This document shows positions 1 to 10,849 of a DNA stretch of 64,000 bases, in pieces. The DNA comes from Macrocystis pyrifera (taxonomy: Eukaryota > Sar > Phaeophyceae > Laminariales > Laminariaceae), in NCBI GenBank assembly GCA_031763025.1, contig JASSKH010000014.1, positions 12,533,201 to 12,597,200 of the forward strand. The letters are read 5' to 3'. The translations under genes were made by a program, and so were the position numbers. Each line of letters begins with the position of its first letter. Position 1 is the first letter of the stretch. Under the pieces are notes generated by a model. It was given only the letters and a program-made list of their open reading frames with translations. It was not told the DNA's origin and ran no database searches.

Positions 1-1387
1 AAGGTCGACCTCAGGCGTTGAGAGAAGCGTTAGGCCAGTGATGCAGAGGTTCCCGTAGTATTCATTCTCAAAAAAAATAACTCAAATATTTTCAACTCCA
101 TTCGTCCAGAATACGACGCGTGAGCAACGCCTTGTCGGAGGCGGTACGTTGTAGCAGTGGTACCTTTTTAGGGGTGGCGCCTTGTTTCCGGCGCTCCTCA
201 CGTGAGAGGGAGTCAGTATTTCAACAGAGACATGCCCTGGATAAAGGGTAATCTCGCAACAGAATCAACGAGCCAGTCCAAAAAGAATAACCAAGGACAC
301 CACAGAAGTAACAACCGTATCGTCGTACTGAAAAAGAAGAGGGGAGAGGCACGGGCCGGATAAGCCGGCGGATAGGGGAAGGATAAGGAGGCCGAGACAC
401 GACGGGTCGCGGAAGAGGCGGAGGTCTTCATGCGGGAATGGCATAAGGATGACAAGAAGGCATTGGCAGAACGGCACAAGATTGCTGCAACCGCGACTAC
501 AACCGTCGACATGAATGAACCTGCGCAGAACGGCGCAGAATATCAGGAAAAGCGGGAGGGGGGCGAAAGGGGGAGGAGGGGGAAGGGGGGCAAGATGGGG
601 AGAGGGGAGGGAGGCAGTCTGTTCGACAACCTGACGCCTGGATACGGCCATCATCGTTCTGATGCGGGCTGCTTTCTTTGGGACCCAAGTGACTATTAGT
701 AGCATGGTGCCACAAAGGCAACTTCGCGTGTCTGTATGCATCAGTGCCTGCCGTTCGTATTATCTTCCCCCCCACTCCCCCCTTTCATCTCTTTTTTCGT
801 CCCTTTTTTCCTTTTCCTTTTTCCTTTTGCTATTTCCTTTGTACCAGTTTGCCCCTCTTGGTGTCTCTGTATATTTCTTTTTGCTTTTGGCGATCTGTTT
901 TCTCGTTTGACTTTGCTTCGTTGTCTTCGTTTTCGTTTTCGTTTTCGTTTTCATTTTTTTCTTATGTATTAGTTTCTTGTCGCTTCCTTGGTTTTTCTTA
1001 GCAGCTGAATATGTATGATTGTTTTCTGGTTCTTATCTCTGTTCTACACCCCTTGCGCGTAGATTTGCGAGCCTGCAAGCTTCGAAAATCTGCGCATTCT
1101 CTTGTGTGCTTCCATTCTTGCTTTCTTGCTTGAATTGATTTTTTCTCTCTCTCGTCCCTTTTTCGATTGTTCATTTTTTCGATTTTTCGACGTCGAGTTG
1201 TTTTATGTTATTCTGTCTATTTTATATGGGTAGTATGCGGTCTCCTTGGTTTTTGCGGTGGCTTGTACCGCGTACCGCATGTACCTGATGCGTGCGTTCG
1301 CGCACCTCACTTTTTTATTAGTGTCTGAGGTGTAGACGTGCTTCAGTTATCATATGCACTATTCTCTGCTTGTTTTGGTTTTCCCGA
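1..1387. other. No gene seen; purine and pyrimidine tracts
   Basis: I see no convincing gene here. A purine-rich tract runs from about 540 to 620, with many G and GA runs. It is followed by a pyrimidine-rich tract at about 755-960 that includes a short TTTTCG-type repeat near 925-955. Open frames across these tracts have low-complexity translations (Arg/Gly/Lys-rich or Phe/Ser/Leu-rich) and look like composition artefacts. Confidence 0.6.
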
Positions 1388-1406
1388 AGTATTCCTCTAG
1401 CCAAGA
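1388..1406 (+). repeat. Left 19-bp direct repeat flanking the recombinase element
   Basis: This 19-bp sequence is identical to the one at 3355-3373 and lies 328 bp upstream of the recombinase start codon. A perfect 19-bp match in direct orientation around a recombinase gene suggests a recombination (attachment or target) site. The flanks beyond it diverge at once. Confidence 0.6.
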
Positions 1407-1733
1407 AGTATCGTAACGAACCCATGGTAAAGGAAATATCGTAACCCCTACGCATCGGGCGTCTTCGAGCGCTCACCCAGGCTTACGTTCCCTCTTTATT
1501 TGGTGTCCTCTTTCAAACAGAACCGCACTGGCGGGAGCCACCATCAAGGTGGGCCACCTCTCGGTCGGGCGGCAACGGCCAGGGACTGAGTTCGGTTTGC
1601 GTTTTGCTCTACGTGTCATGAAGAAAACGTTGCACTGTTAAATTTCTGCTAAAAGTGCGGCGCTCAGCCGGCTCGATCATTTCCGGCCCCGCGATAGCCG
1701 GAGCGGGTGCCTGTGGTTGTGGACGTTGATAAG

Positions 1734-2918
1734 ATGCAAGCACGTCGTCGTCAAGTACTGGATGCGATGGAGGGGCGCCCCGGGCGAGTCCGAAAAAGCA
1801 GGGTGGCCGATGAGGTTGACGCGTTTGTGCTCGTGGTTTCGGCAGGGTCCCGAGGTTGGCAAACAGCTACCCCAGACGATGTTTTGAATTTCCTCTGCTT
1901 CCTTGACACGAAAGGGAAGGGCACCAAGATGGTGCATGAAGCGTCTTGCCCCGATGTGGGTCACGCGGGCCACGATGCGTGCCTAACGAGGTCTTCGTGT
2001 GTTACACGGTACGCGGCCGAGTCTATTCGAAAAAGTTTTGTGTCGAAGATAAAAATAGCGATGAAAGAAAGCGGGCAGGGAGAGGAATGGGACCCCGTCC
2101 GCCGGGTAGGAAATCCGGGCTCGAGCCCGTTGGTAGATTCGTACCCTACCTTCGTATCTGAGGAACAGAAGCAGGTCGGGGTTCAGGTCAATCAGGCCGC
2201 GCCGATGCTGGAACACACACTCATAGATCTGCTAAGCGACATGCGGTTGCGCGCTCAGGTGGCCAGCTCTCTGGCTGAACGTATTTCGTTGACTCGAGAT
2301 ATTGCCTTGAACTCTTTGGCTTTCTTTTCGAATGGTAGGGGTTACGATCTTTTCTTTACCATGGGTTCACGCGTCTTGAGGCTCCCAGCGTCTAGGGGTT
2401 TGATCTTCAACTTCCAGTTTGGCAAGACGCTGCGGGCTTCTAGTGCGGCAGTGGTAGTGTTAGCGTACCGAGACTGCCCAGCGATGTGCGCGTTTCGGGC
2501 GGTTACGGCGTACATCTCTGCCGCACAGCGGATTGGATGGGACTTAAGCACTGGGCACCTCTTCCCCGTTGCTACGGCAGAAGGTGGCCGGGGCCGTCTC
2601 TCTCTATCCGCGGCCCCTATGACGGCGAACCTGCAAAGCTATCTGCGAATGGTAGACCTGCCGAACCACTTCACGACGCACTCCTTTCGAGTGGGAGGCT
2701 CGCTCAGCAAATCCCTCGCCTGGACGGCGGTGGACGAGATCATGAAACTTGGTGGCTGGAAGACAGAGTCAGTTGCGAAGTACTACATCGGGGCTACCTC
2801 GAGCGGACAAGTGCGGGGTAGCAAGAAGAAACGGGGTCCGAGCTACGCGGACGCTAGAGAGCTACCGTTGTCGCCGGAGTTCACAAAGGACTTTGCGGCG
2901 TGTACGGGTAAGGACTGA
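1734..2918 (+). CDS. Crypton-type tyrosine recombinase (about 394 aa)
   Basis: This gene probably catalyses site-specific cutting and joining of DNA through a covalent Tyr-DNA intermediate and moves the surrounding element. The frame has a stop upstream at 1695-1697, and the first ATG is at 1734 with A at -3. The N-terminal half has Cys/His-containing and helical sequence ending in a GNP...VDSY...EEQ segment, typical of the core-binding region in Crypton/DIRS-like recombinases. The catalytic half begins near residue 180. I see the first catalytic Arg (in FFSNGRGYDL, about R202), a possible catalytic Lys in FGKT (about K231), the HxxR box HSFR (about H316 and R319), the Trp of GGWKTES (about W342) and the tandem YY (about Y350/Y351) that holds the nucleophile. 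All key residues are present and the frame is uninterrupted, so the protein looks functional. The C-terminus is basic (GSKKKRG). A downstream gene partner is not visible. Confidence 0.85.
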   Translation: MQARRRQVLDAMEGRPGRVRKSRVADEVDAFVLVVSAGSRGWQTATPDDVLNFLCFLDTKGKGTKMVHEASCPDVGHAGHDACLTRSSCVTRYAAESIRKSFVSKIKIAMKESGQGEEWDPVRRVGNPGSSPLVDSYPTFVSEEQKQVGVQVNQAAPMLEHTLIDLLSDMRLRAQVASSLAERISLTRDIALNSLAFFSNGRGYDLFFTMGSRVLRLPASRGLIFNFQFGKTLRASSAAVVVLAYRDCPAMCAFRAVTAYISAAQRIGWDLSTGHLFPVATAEGGRGRLSLSAAPMTANLQSYLRMVDLPNHFTTHSFRVGGSLSKSLAWTAVDEIMKLGGWKTESVAKYYIGATSSGQVRGSKKKRGPSYADARELPLSPEFTKDFAACTGKD

Positions 2919-3354
2919 GTTCAGGGGATAACGTTTGGGTGAGACAGTTCTGCCCCGGACCAGTGGTCAACAAAACAAAGGTCAACAAAACTACAGTAAA
3001 ATGGAGATCCAATCCATGGACTCAAATTTGGCACAAATTATAGAACCATTGATTATACCGAAATGTCTCGGAATTTGTATCGAAGCGAGGTCACTTCCTC
3101 CTTTCGCTCCCGAAACCTCCGGAGTAGAGTTGGTCGCGCCATTTCCTGAGACCATCCCACCCGGCAGTAGGGTTAGTACTCTTGGGCTGTATACCCCGAT
3201 CATTTACAGGTATTAACCCCGCGCAGAGTTTGTGATTCGCCACTTTACTCGGCGCGGAGGGAAATACCGGACGGGACCTCCTGCCCGGCGCAGGAGGCCT
3301 CATCCATTCCAATGCTTACATTAAATGATCCACGGCAGAGAGCCAGAATACTGC

Positions 3355-3373
3355 AGTATTCCTCTAGCCAAGA
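3355..3373 (+). repeat. Right 19-bp direct repeat flanking the recombinase element
   Basis: This is the second perfect copy of the 19-bp sequence at 1388-1406. It lies 437 bp downstream of the recombinase stop codon. Sequence between the stop and this repeat is non-coding. Confidence 0.6.
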
Positions 3374-3430
3374 GTTATTGGAGCCTATCCCGCGACCATG
3401 GACTGCATTATATTGTGGTGATGAGTAAGT

Positions 3431-3464
3431 GTGTGAACAACAACTGACCGACACTTGTTCACAC
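3431..3464. repeat. Short inverted repeat (10-bp arms)
   Basis: The arms gtgtgaacaa (3431-3440) and ttgttcacac (3455-3464) are perfect inverted copies with a 14-base loop. The structure lies about 60 bp outside the right repeat of the recombinase element. It could be a remnant of an older integration site or a chance hairpin; no function is evident. Confidence 0.4.
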
Positions 3465-4914
3465 CTAAGGAGCTCAACCAATCAGCCAAAGGTTTAGCGC
3501 CAAACACGCGCAACCACTTTCCCGTGAGATGAGTCGTGCGTATGAGCCCAACCCCGTACGGACATGAACGCCAATTATCGAAGGCACGAGGCGTTTTGGC
3601 TGGTCGGTGAAGGCAATTCCCCTAGATCTGAGAGTCGGCGGGGTTTTACGACCAAATACTACCGTATAACGCCGAAGAAAGCACACTCCGGTGACATTAG
3701 TTTGACCGCTAACAAACCAAATCTCCCGGTGTGCCATCTATCGCATCCTCGTTGATCAGCAACATGCACGAATGCCCCGCAGCTGGTGGGTGTGGGAATG
3801 ACGGGGGGGGGGGGGAGGGGGGGTGTATCGACGGGGTGCGCTAACGGTTTCCGTTATTTTTGCAAGGATCGTTCACAGACATCGGCCAGGTTGGACATGG
3901 TGTGATAACAGGGAGGGAGTGATATCAAGGGGTTCGATGACAAGGGAGGTTATGCCGTCAGCACGGGGCCTGATCGCAAGGGCGGTGCTGACACGTGGGA
4001 GAGTTTTGGTCTGACACCAGTTGGATTTTCCGTTCCCACGCAGTTCCAGTGATGATAAGGCCCATGCTCAAATCCGGAGATAAGATGAAATATCCCCGCC
4101 TTGCTGTGATACCGGAGAACTAATGCCTTCAGGGAATCAATTAGCTGTCACGCTGGCACGACTTTCGTGTCTGACGAATCTGCTGTTCAGAGCTACGGGC
4201 GCAGGCAGGCATGCTTCGCGCAGCGCATTAACCAGTTTCGCGCTGCTCGATGTCTGCGCTGCAGGCGAAACAGCAGTTGGGTAAATAATTGAGAAAGCTT
4301 TCTTGAGTTTGCTGCAGCAAACGAAAAACCACGTTTTAGGTGTCTGAACACTGTTGTTGTCAAGCGTTGTTCAGGCGCATGTTCACGCAACTGTCGCAGG
4401 TTGGGCCTATGACGCCCCCCCTGGGCCCCCTACAGCCATACGCCTGCTGCACGTGCGTGCAACATGCTTTCCAGCTCCTGTTCAATGTAGCAGAACAGCC
4501 GTTGGAGACTAAAAAACCATTCGACCCTGGTTATCGGTGACATAGGTATTTTGTGTGCAAACTCCTGCTGGTTGCATGTCACAGCCCCCTGCCACGTGAG
4601 AACGCTAGTTGCTGCCATAGTCACATGCAACCCTTTGTTTGTGGTTGACGCCCAGAACACCAGCAGACTGTAGCTTTGCGTACTGGTGCTTTTTAGATCC
4701 CGGCACTACTATTATTAGTCGGGGCTTGGGGCGTAGCAGCGGACATGGTATCGGCAGCGCCGGTAACGACTAAGCGGGTTGATCCGCGAAAAACACGGCG
4801 TGATCGTCGTTCGATGCGTAGGAGAAGCAGGTATCGGTCGGATCTGGATCGCACACTGGTTCCGCCCGCCTTGATGGGGTGCGCAGCTGGATGTATGTCG
4901 TGGTAGGAGCCACA
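3465..4914. other. No gene seen; one G-tract
   Basis: Only short, unsupported open frames occur here. A near-pure G tract at 3803-3823 is interrupted by one A. I recognise no repeat family or RNA gene. Confidence 0.5.
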
Positions 4915-5100
4915 TCATGCCAGGAAATGCCACGACTTTTGCCACGACATGCCGCGGAACGACTGCCGCGGCAAGCCCCACGGCACACGCTAGGGTGACC
5001 TTCTCCGCACGCTACGTTAAGGCCCGCGGTAACCACGGCACGCCACAGCAAGCCCCACGACAAGCCCCGCGGCCAGCCTCGCGGCCATACAGTAATCGCG
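4915..5100. repeat. GC-rich minisatellite-like block (CCACGG/CCGCGG motifs)
   Basis: Short CCACGG, CCACGA and CCGCGG motifs recur about every 10-15 bp, often as 'gccccacgrcaagcc' variants. The same style of repeat occurs at 13.80-13.90 kb and 36.85-36.89 kb, next to telomere-like motifs. It is not coding; the frames in it are repetitive in Pro/Arg/Ala. Confidence 0.5.
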
Positions 5101-5516
5101 GAATCAGTCTCTGTCGTATGTTGGTGACGTTGAGCGAGTGTGGATCGTCAGTCGTTTCGACGTGAGACGTATCGTCTTTCAACGTGGCACAACAACCACG
5201 ACCTTGAATGGTCTCCCACCGATAGGCCATGCCTCTGAGGCACGCATTTCTCTATAGATGCATGCACCATGATAGGAAAAAGCCTTCGAGGCCAAAATAT
5301 GCCTGAAACGTGCCCGAAGTCAGTTCCTCAGGCGTGCAATAAACCTGATGAGCCCGCCAAGACACATCCTACATCATTTACGAGTCGTACAGGGTTTCAG
5401 GCATTAATGCCCATCTCGCCTAATAACCCGTACTGAACGCAGAAAAATACCCCCCCTTTCCCCTCATCTAGGGATTTTCCACAAGAACCAGCCTTCGAAT
5501 TGAGACTGCCTTATTT

Positions 5517-5870
5517 GTCGCTTTGAGTGTCTCGCGAAATATACGCATGATAAGCACAAAACGAGCTGTCGGGCTCGCAGTTCAGATAAGATACTTCAAG
5601 CAGTATTTCAAGCATGCCTCGAAGGCATGGTCCTATCTACGTGTGGGCTTGAGAAGAACACTAAAAAACAAAAGCCCTAACCGCTACTTTTTGGATTTCC
5701 TGCATTGCGGCGTTAGGTTTGAATACCCTTTGTTGTCCTTGTGAGTGCCTCGCAAACGATCCGCAAGACAGGCACGAAGAAGGCATTCAGGCATTCTGTT
5801 TTTAAAAACGTATTTCAGGCATTCTTGCTTGCATGCCTCGAGCCCTTTCAGGGATGCAGTGTCGTTTTGG
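5517..5870 (+). repeat. Degenerate tandem repeat, about 218-bp unit, two copies
   Basis: The segments beginning near 5523 and 5742 both start with gagtg-ctcgc, share a basic SxSxxIRxxxTK-like translation, and both contain a gcatgcctcga motif preceded by a tatttca motif. A weaker third trace of the gcctcgagg/aatatgcctgaaa motifs lies at 5281-5345. The two copies are in different frames, so a single coding gene is unlikely. I do not recognise the family. Confidence 0.4.
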
Positions 5871-6630
5871 ACACGAACCGCGAAGAATTCGAGTGGTTTG
5901 TTCCCAAACCGAGACTGCAGCACAACCAAGGTTTTAAGCCATCGGCCTATGTAAAGGCCGTGCCTAGTGAGCTATAGGGGCAAAAGGGCGACCGATTACC
6001 CAGCCCAGGGTAATCCTTATAACACCTAGCCACCGCCGTGCGCCGTGGAGTTTGCACCATCCCGGAGTACACAAACCCACAACTAGCCGAAAAGGGGGCA
6101 AAACTTTGCAAAACGGTGGAGTTCTAACAATTGGCAGTAACAACGCCGTTTCCGTTGGGGAAAGCATGTAAAAAAAGAGGTGAATGCTCAACACCCAACT
6201 TCTGATCAATTTCGCGAAAAAGACAAACACATGCTGAATGGTTGGGAGGTGTCCATGGAGTTCATCAAGCGCTGCAGATTTCGATTTTGAGTCGCTTCGG
6301 CCGAGAACGTCGACATTTCCGTCGGCGAAAAACAGGGTTCCCCTTTCGTCAGTGTTTCGAGGGGCCGGGGGGGAGGTGCCCCTTTAGTCAAAAGGTCAAA
6401 TATATAATATGTTTTTAGTACGTATATCCATGCATTGTCATTCAAATCTTTATACGTGTTTTACGTAACGAACGTTTGGGTCAGTGGCTGAGATTATGGC
6501 AACTGTGCCTTCGCCGTCACGCACAAAACACGACCCTACTTTACGTACTACAGCAGTTACTTTAGTACAATTATTAAAACTGCAGTAAAATAGCTACTGC
6601 TGTACATGGTAGTTGCTGCGTCTGGTCTCC
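5871..6630. other. No gene seen
   Basis: This stretch holds only short unsupported open frames and no recognised repeat. It ends where the truncated 5' LTR of the copia fossil begins. Confidence 0.5.
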
Positions 6631-6908
6631 TTGATTGTGCTTAGAAACACGACGGAGATGTTCCATCTGACATTGGGGAGTTCCCATATATTTTGATATG
6701 GGATTATAGGAGAAGGATATTTAGACAGATGTTCTGCGGGATAACGGGAGGTGTATTCTCGCAACATCTTGGATACTAACCTGCATACGTTGCATGAGCT
6801 GTCACTCGACAGCTCGGATATAATATACGAGGAGTTCCGTGTTACTGTCTGGAGTCAACCACGCGTTCCCGTGCCAGATGCGTCTATACCTTTCGAGATC
6901 AATCAACA
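6631..6908 (+). repeat. 5' LTR of the copia fossil (shorter than its partner)
   Basis: This segment matches the 3' part of the sequence at about 12.91-13.16 kb, including the shared block gagctgtcactcgacagctc. It ends in ...CA near 6908. The first part of the LTR, present in the 3' copy from 12652, is absent here. Confidence 0.7.
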
Positions 6909-6983
6909 CACTAGTAAACCGGTGATCTTCTGCTGGCAAGGGTAGCCAAGGCCAACCTAGAGAAGTGGGAGCCTGCTTCCGGC

Positions 6984-8223
6984 ATGCATTGTTTCGAAGA
7001 TGTGCCTAGTGAAGAGGCCAGCGTGGCAAGTGATAACACGATAGAACAGATGAGGAACAAGATCGAGGTCCTGGAAAGGACGATGGAGGAGCAGAGGCTG
7101 AGCGCCGAGACGGACGCGCAGCGAGCAGAAACGGAGGAGGGGGGCGGTGGGGGAATGAGACGACAACCACCTGCTAGACAACAAGCAACGTCGACTGTGC
7201 CGAAACCTGGGCTGGGGGCCTATTCAGGCATGTCATTACTTTCTTTATACCAACCAAGTTTAACCCAGTCACGACCCCCGAGGTTTGATAGTATTTAGGC
7301 CCATTTCAGTATGTGGCGTAGTACGTGTTAAGTGTACCTATCATTGGTTGGATGCCTGCATGTACTCAGCAACACAGCGAACCCAGCTATGGTAGACGAT
7401 ATGAGGGTGTCGCCGGAGGAACTAATCTCCAGGCATTCCTCTCAACAGAATAGGGACGCGAGATTTGTATACGGTTAGATGATGGAGTCAATGGCGGGGT
7501 ACGACATGGCTGAATTTCTGATGCAGAAGGTACTGTCTCCGAGTGGTGCTTGGAAAGAGTTGGAGAACTATTATATGCCAAAGACGATAGTTGCAACACA
7601 TAGGTTGAGGAAAGAGTTTGATACCATCCGGATAGCTGAGGACGAGAACCCCTTGCTGTTTCTAGGAAGGGTATGCAAGGCAGCAGATGAGCTGGCAATG
7701 CTGGGATGTGGCAAGAGTGTAGAGGAAGTGAATCGCCACATAGTTACAAACCTCTCGTTATTGAACACTATACAAAGCAAGCGAATGACTTCTCGCCCTT
7801 CCATCCCCCGTTCCGAGATCGATGAGATAATCCGTGATGCGTAAGCCAACGACAAACAAAGTAGAGAGTGAGATGGTGTTTAAGGCGTTGGGCGTGCAGG
7901 GGGTGGTTGATCAGCATGCCTTGTATGCCGGAGGTGCGCAGCCTGCCGGTGGTGGAGGTGCGGGTCCAGGTGGGGGAAAGACGAAGAGGAGAGGCGAGAA
8001 GTTCAAGGATGGGCAGCAGCAGCAGCAGCAACGGCATTATCAGCAGCAGAAGCCCCATCCACAGTATCAGCAGCAGCAGCAGCAGCAGCAGCCACAACAG
8101 CAGCAACAGTATCAGCAGCAGCAGCCCCAGCAGCAGCAGCAGCAGGAGCAGCAGCATCAACGGCAGCAGCAGCAGCCCTGGCAACACCAGCAACAGCAGC
8201 AACATCACCGTCCCCATCAGTAA
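6984..8223 (+). pseudogene. copia Gag-like region (fossil)
   Basis: The region has a coiled-coil-like acidic stretch near 7040-7140. A helical Gag segment at about 7479-7844 resembles copia-type Gag (UBN2-like), with conserved W, L and R positions. A basic, very Gln-rich tail encoded by a CAG/CAA microsatellite closes it. It would have formed the capsid-like shell in the cytoplasm. It is a fossil with several breaks. Confidence 0.6.
8016..8220 (+). repeat. CAG/CAA microsatellite
   Basis: This is about 200 bp of mainly CAG and CAA triplets, interspersed with CCC, CAT and TAT codons, inside the Gag-like region. In the plus frame it encodes a Gln-rich tract with Pro, His and Tyr. Interrupted CAG repeats like this expand by slippage. 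Confidence 0.85.
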
Positions 8224-8814
8224 CGTGGCAACCGGGGAGGAGCTTCGTCGAGGGGGATTAACCGGCCTAAATGGCGTTAGGATGCCGTGGCCTGCAGGTA
8301 CCGTTGGGATGACTCAGGCCCAGACCCCTTCGGTACGGGTAGAGTAGTCCCCTCCATGGGTTGGGCACCTACGTATCCACCACCAGGGACGTTGCAGCCG
8401 ATGCCCCCGCCGCCTGTAACGACTCCGTCAGGTTGGGGTTACCCCACCGAACAACACGCCATGAAGGCGCAAGCGGCTCTGCTCCCGGTGCGGCAGACCG
8501 AGCTACGACGTCGCGTCATGACAGTAGATCCCGCGCAGATGAACGTCGCCATCCCGGATGCTGCTGCTCCTCAACCCCCTCAACAGATGTTCGACGGAGG
8601 TGTCTGGCGGCAGGAACGCCCTGCGGCAGTGGTGGGTATACCTCGGCCGGAGCTTCCCCCGTCTCAACAACCCACCTCGAGCACCTCCTCCTCCCCTGAC
8701 CCAGCGAACAGGGGCAACTCTACGCCTACGCTCGATCCGCACCTCTTCACCGCGCAGTTCGACCACCTTGGCAAGGCGACTGATGATTTGTTTTGGGTTA
8801 GTGGGAGAGAAGAG

Positions 8815-9710
8815 TAGGTAGCGGATTCGGGAGCAACCATTCATGTGATTGGTAACCCCTTTAGTATGGTAGACTGTAGTCCCCCTCCCCCCGGTAAGAG
8901 CAGTTTTGTGGTCGGTGACATGAGGTCACTGAAGATGGAGTACTTCGGCCATGGTGATGCACAGATCTCAGTATGACGTTCGAGATAGGCTGATGGACGT
9001 AGCATACGTACCCGGTTTTCGCATAAACCTGTTTTCGCTTCATGCAGTAATGTTGAAATTCCCGTTGACCCTTGATGCTCCGGGAGCTCAAATGTTGGAT
9101 GGGCAATTGTCCTTCATGCGTAGGGACGCAGGTTCGTACGTAGACGCCACGCGGATTGTAGAGACCCCGATTGTTGCCGCCGTTTTGGCCCCTGGAAAAA
9201 AAAACGGAAGATTGATATTAACGACCTTCACGTTTCCCTTGCCCACTCTCATGCTGACACTCTCCGTGAGACGGCACGCCAGATGGGCATTAAGGTTTTT
9301 GGGCAGTTCGTTCCGTGTGCTGGGTGTTCTAAGGCGAACGGGAGGAGGACGGCGGTGCCGTGGAAGAACGAGTGTCGTTCCACCAGGCCTCTGGAGCGTC
9401 TGCGGATCTGTCGGGACAACAGCCTACGTCTTATGGCGGTGCGCAGTACTTGGTGACGATCGTCGACGACTACTCGCGACTGGGGTGGCCGTAATTCTTG
9501 AAGCGGAAGTCCGACGTCCCGAAGATCTTCGCGGGTTTTCTGGCCGACATCAACGCAAAACGTGTGCCGTCCATCGTGGAATGCCTTCCCTCAGACATCG
9601 GCACCGATTTCACCAAAGCGAAGTTCGTGGAGTTGCTCAATCATCATGGCATCCACCGCGAGCACACTTCCTTCGATTCTCTGAAGCATGACGGCGTGGT
9701 CTAGCGACGG
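8815..9710 (+). pseudogene. copia protease and integrase regions (fossil)
   Basis: An aspartic-protease active-site-like DSGAT sequence lies near 8823-8840. It is followed by integrase-like sequence with an LNDLHVSLAH-type zinc-binding segment near 9215-9245 and catalytic-core-like sequence to about 9710. The order (protease before integrase, both before RT) is that of copia. It is decayed in several places. Confidence 0.6.
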
Positions 9711-10204
9711 ATAACCATGACGCTGGAGCTTGAAACGGCGTCGCGCCTAGAGGCCACGCGCCTGTTCGGCGATGCAATGATGCCGGGGACGCAGCCCCTC
9801 TGGACTTAATCATTCGTGTACGCGAGCGATGTGATCAGAATGACGGAGAGGGTAAGGGACAAGCCGGAAATGCACCCGCCGTATCGAACATTCTACGGGA
9901 GACCACCGTTTCCACGGTGGCTCCCGTTTCTGAAACCGGGCTTCCACCACGTCAGGAGATCCCTGACAACCGAGGCAAAGGCGGACACTTGCTTCTACTT
10001 CAACGGCGGCAACCACCACGAAGCTGACTGCAGCAAGGTCCTGCTGTTGTCTGGCCGGAGGTCGTTCTCCCGTGACGTTATCTGGGAACATCCCAGGAAA
10101 CCGTTTGTGGAGATACTGCCTTCGAAGGAGGGCAGCCCCCCGCCATCGCCGTCGCCGTCGCCACCCATGCCGGTAGCGCCGGAGTCTCTGAGGGGGCCCG
10201 TCGT

Positions 10205-10340
10205 ATGGCCCTAGCGACCGTCCCCATCCCCACTGCTACCACCGCAACCGCCGTCATCACCGCCGCTACAGCCATCGTCACCGCCGCCGCCGTCGCCGTC
10301 GCAGCAGTCACCGCAACCACAGCTTTCGCAGCGTGCTGCC
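10205..10340 (+). repeat. CCG/CAC-rich simple repeat in the copia linker
   Basis: Degenerate ccgccgtcaccg-type repeats lie between the integrase and RT regions. This linker is normally the least conserved part of copia polyproteins. Confidence 0.5.
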
Positions 10341-10382
10341 CAGCAACTGGATTTGTATATCCCGGACCCGGAGGATGGCGAT

Positions 10383-10606
10383 GTGCTGAGGGGGCGGACA
10401 AGGGGGGAGACTGCGCGATACCAGGAGAGTGATGGCGCTGTGCAGAGAGGGCGGACTAGGGGAGAGACCGCACGACACCAGGAAAGTGGTGACGGTGCGC
10501 AGGGTGGTCGGGCCGGGGGGGAAGCTGGGCGCCACTCGGAAGACGGAGAGGTGCTGAAGGGGCGGACAAGAGGGGAGACTGCGCGGAACCGCGAGTCTAT
10601 AGGGCA
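10383..10606 (+). repeat. Tandem repeat of about 56 bp, four copies
   Basis: Units start at about 10383, 10440, 10495 and 10551. Each contains a variant of gggcggacaaggggggagac. The translation repeats an RGRTRGETAR motif. It lies in the linker between the integrase and RT regions of the copia fossil. The unit length stays near 56 bp, which is not a multiple of three. Confidence 0.75.
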
Positions 10607-10849
10607 TAGGCTGCTGTCGTTGATGGCAGCGCGGGAAGGTATAGGCCATGTACTTCTCCACCAAGCACCACAGCGCGAGAACCCTCCCCTTACCACACGT
10701 CCGGCGAGCGAGCGTTCGACTATGAGCCCGTAAGCTGAAGCGCGTGCGGACGAGTATTCGGCCATCTGGAGGCAGGCGATGGACAAGGAATATCATGGAC
10801 TGGCGGACGCGTAGACGTTTGGAGCGACGTAGCAACCAGAGGGGCTCAA

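Larger units (their letters stand above)
1388..3373 (+). mobile_element. Crypton-like tyrosine-recombinase transposon
   Basis: A compact element of about 2 kb contains one intact tyrosine-recombinase gene. It is bounded by a perfect 19-bp direct repeat (agtattcctctagccaaga) at 1388-1406 and 3355-3373. The sequences outside the two repeat copies do not match each other. Cryptons are known to carry a single tyrosine recombinase and no reverse transcriptase, and to integrate by site-specific recombination that can leave short direct repeats at both ends. I see no reverse transcriptase or terminal inverted repeat nearby. I infer that the repeats mark the element's ends or a duplicated recombination site. 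The exact boundaries could differ by a few bases. A DIRS-type origin is possible but has no further support. Confidence 0.6.

Noticed and set aside
213-775. Overlapping open frames of 80-158 codons on both strands
   Set aside because: They cross a purine-rich tract and translate to Pro/Arg/Gly-rich or Leu-rich sequence with no domain; they look like composition artefacts.
1707-1733. Extension of the recombinase gene to 1707
   Set aside because: The codon at 1707 is GTG; in a nuclear gene the first ATG at 1734 is the better start, and a stop lies just upstream at 1695-1697.
7768-8217. 149-codon Leu-rich minus-strand frame
   Set aside because: It is the antisense of the CAG/CAA microsatellite in the copia Gag-like region.
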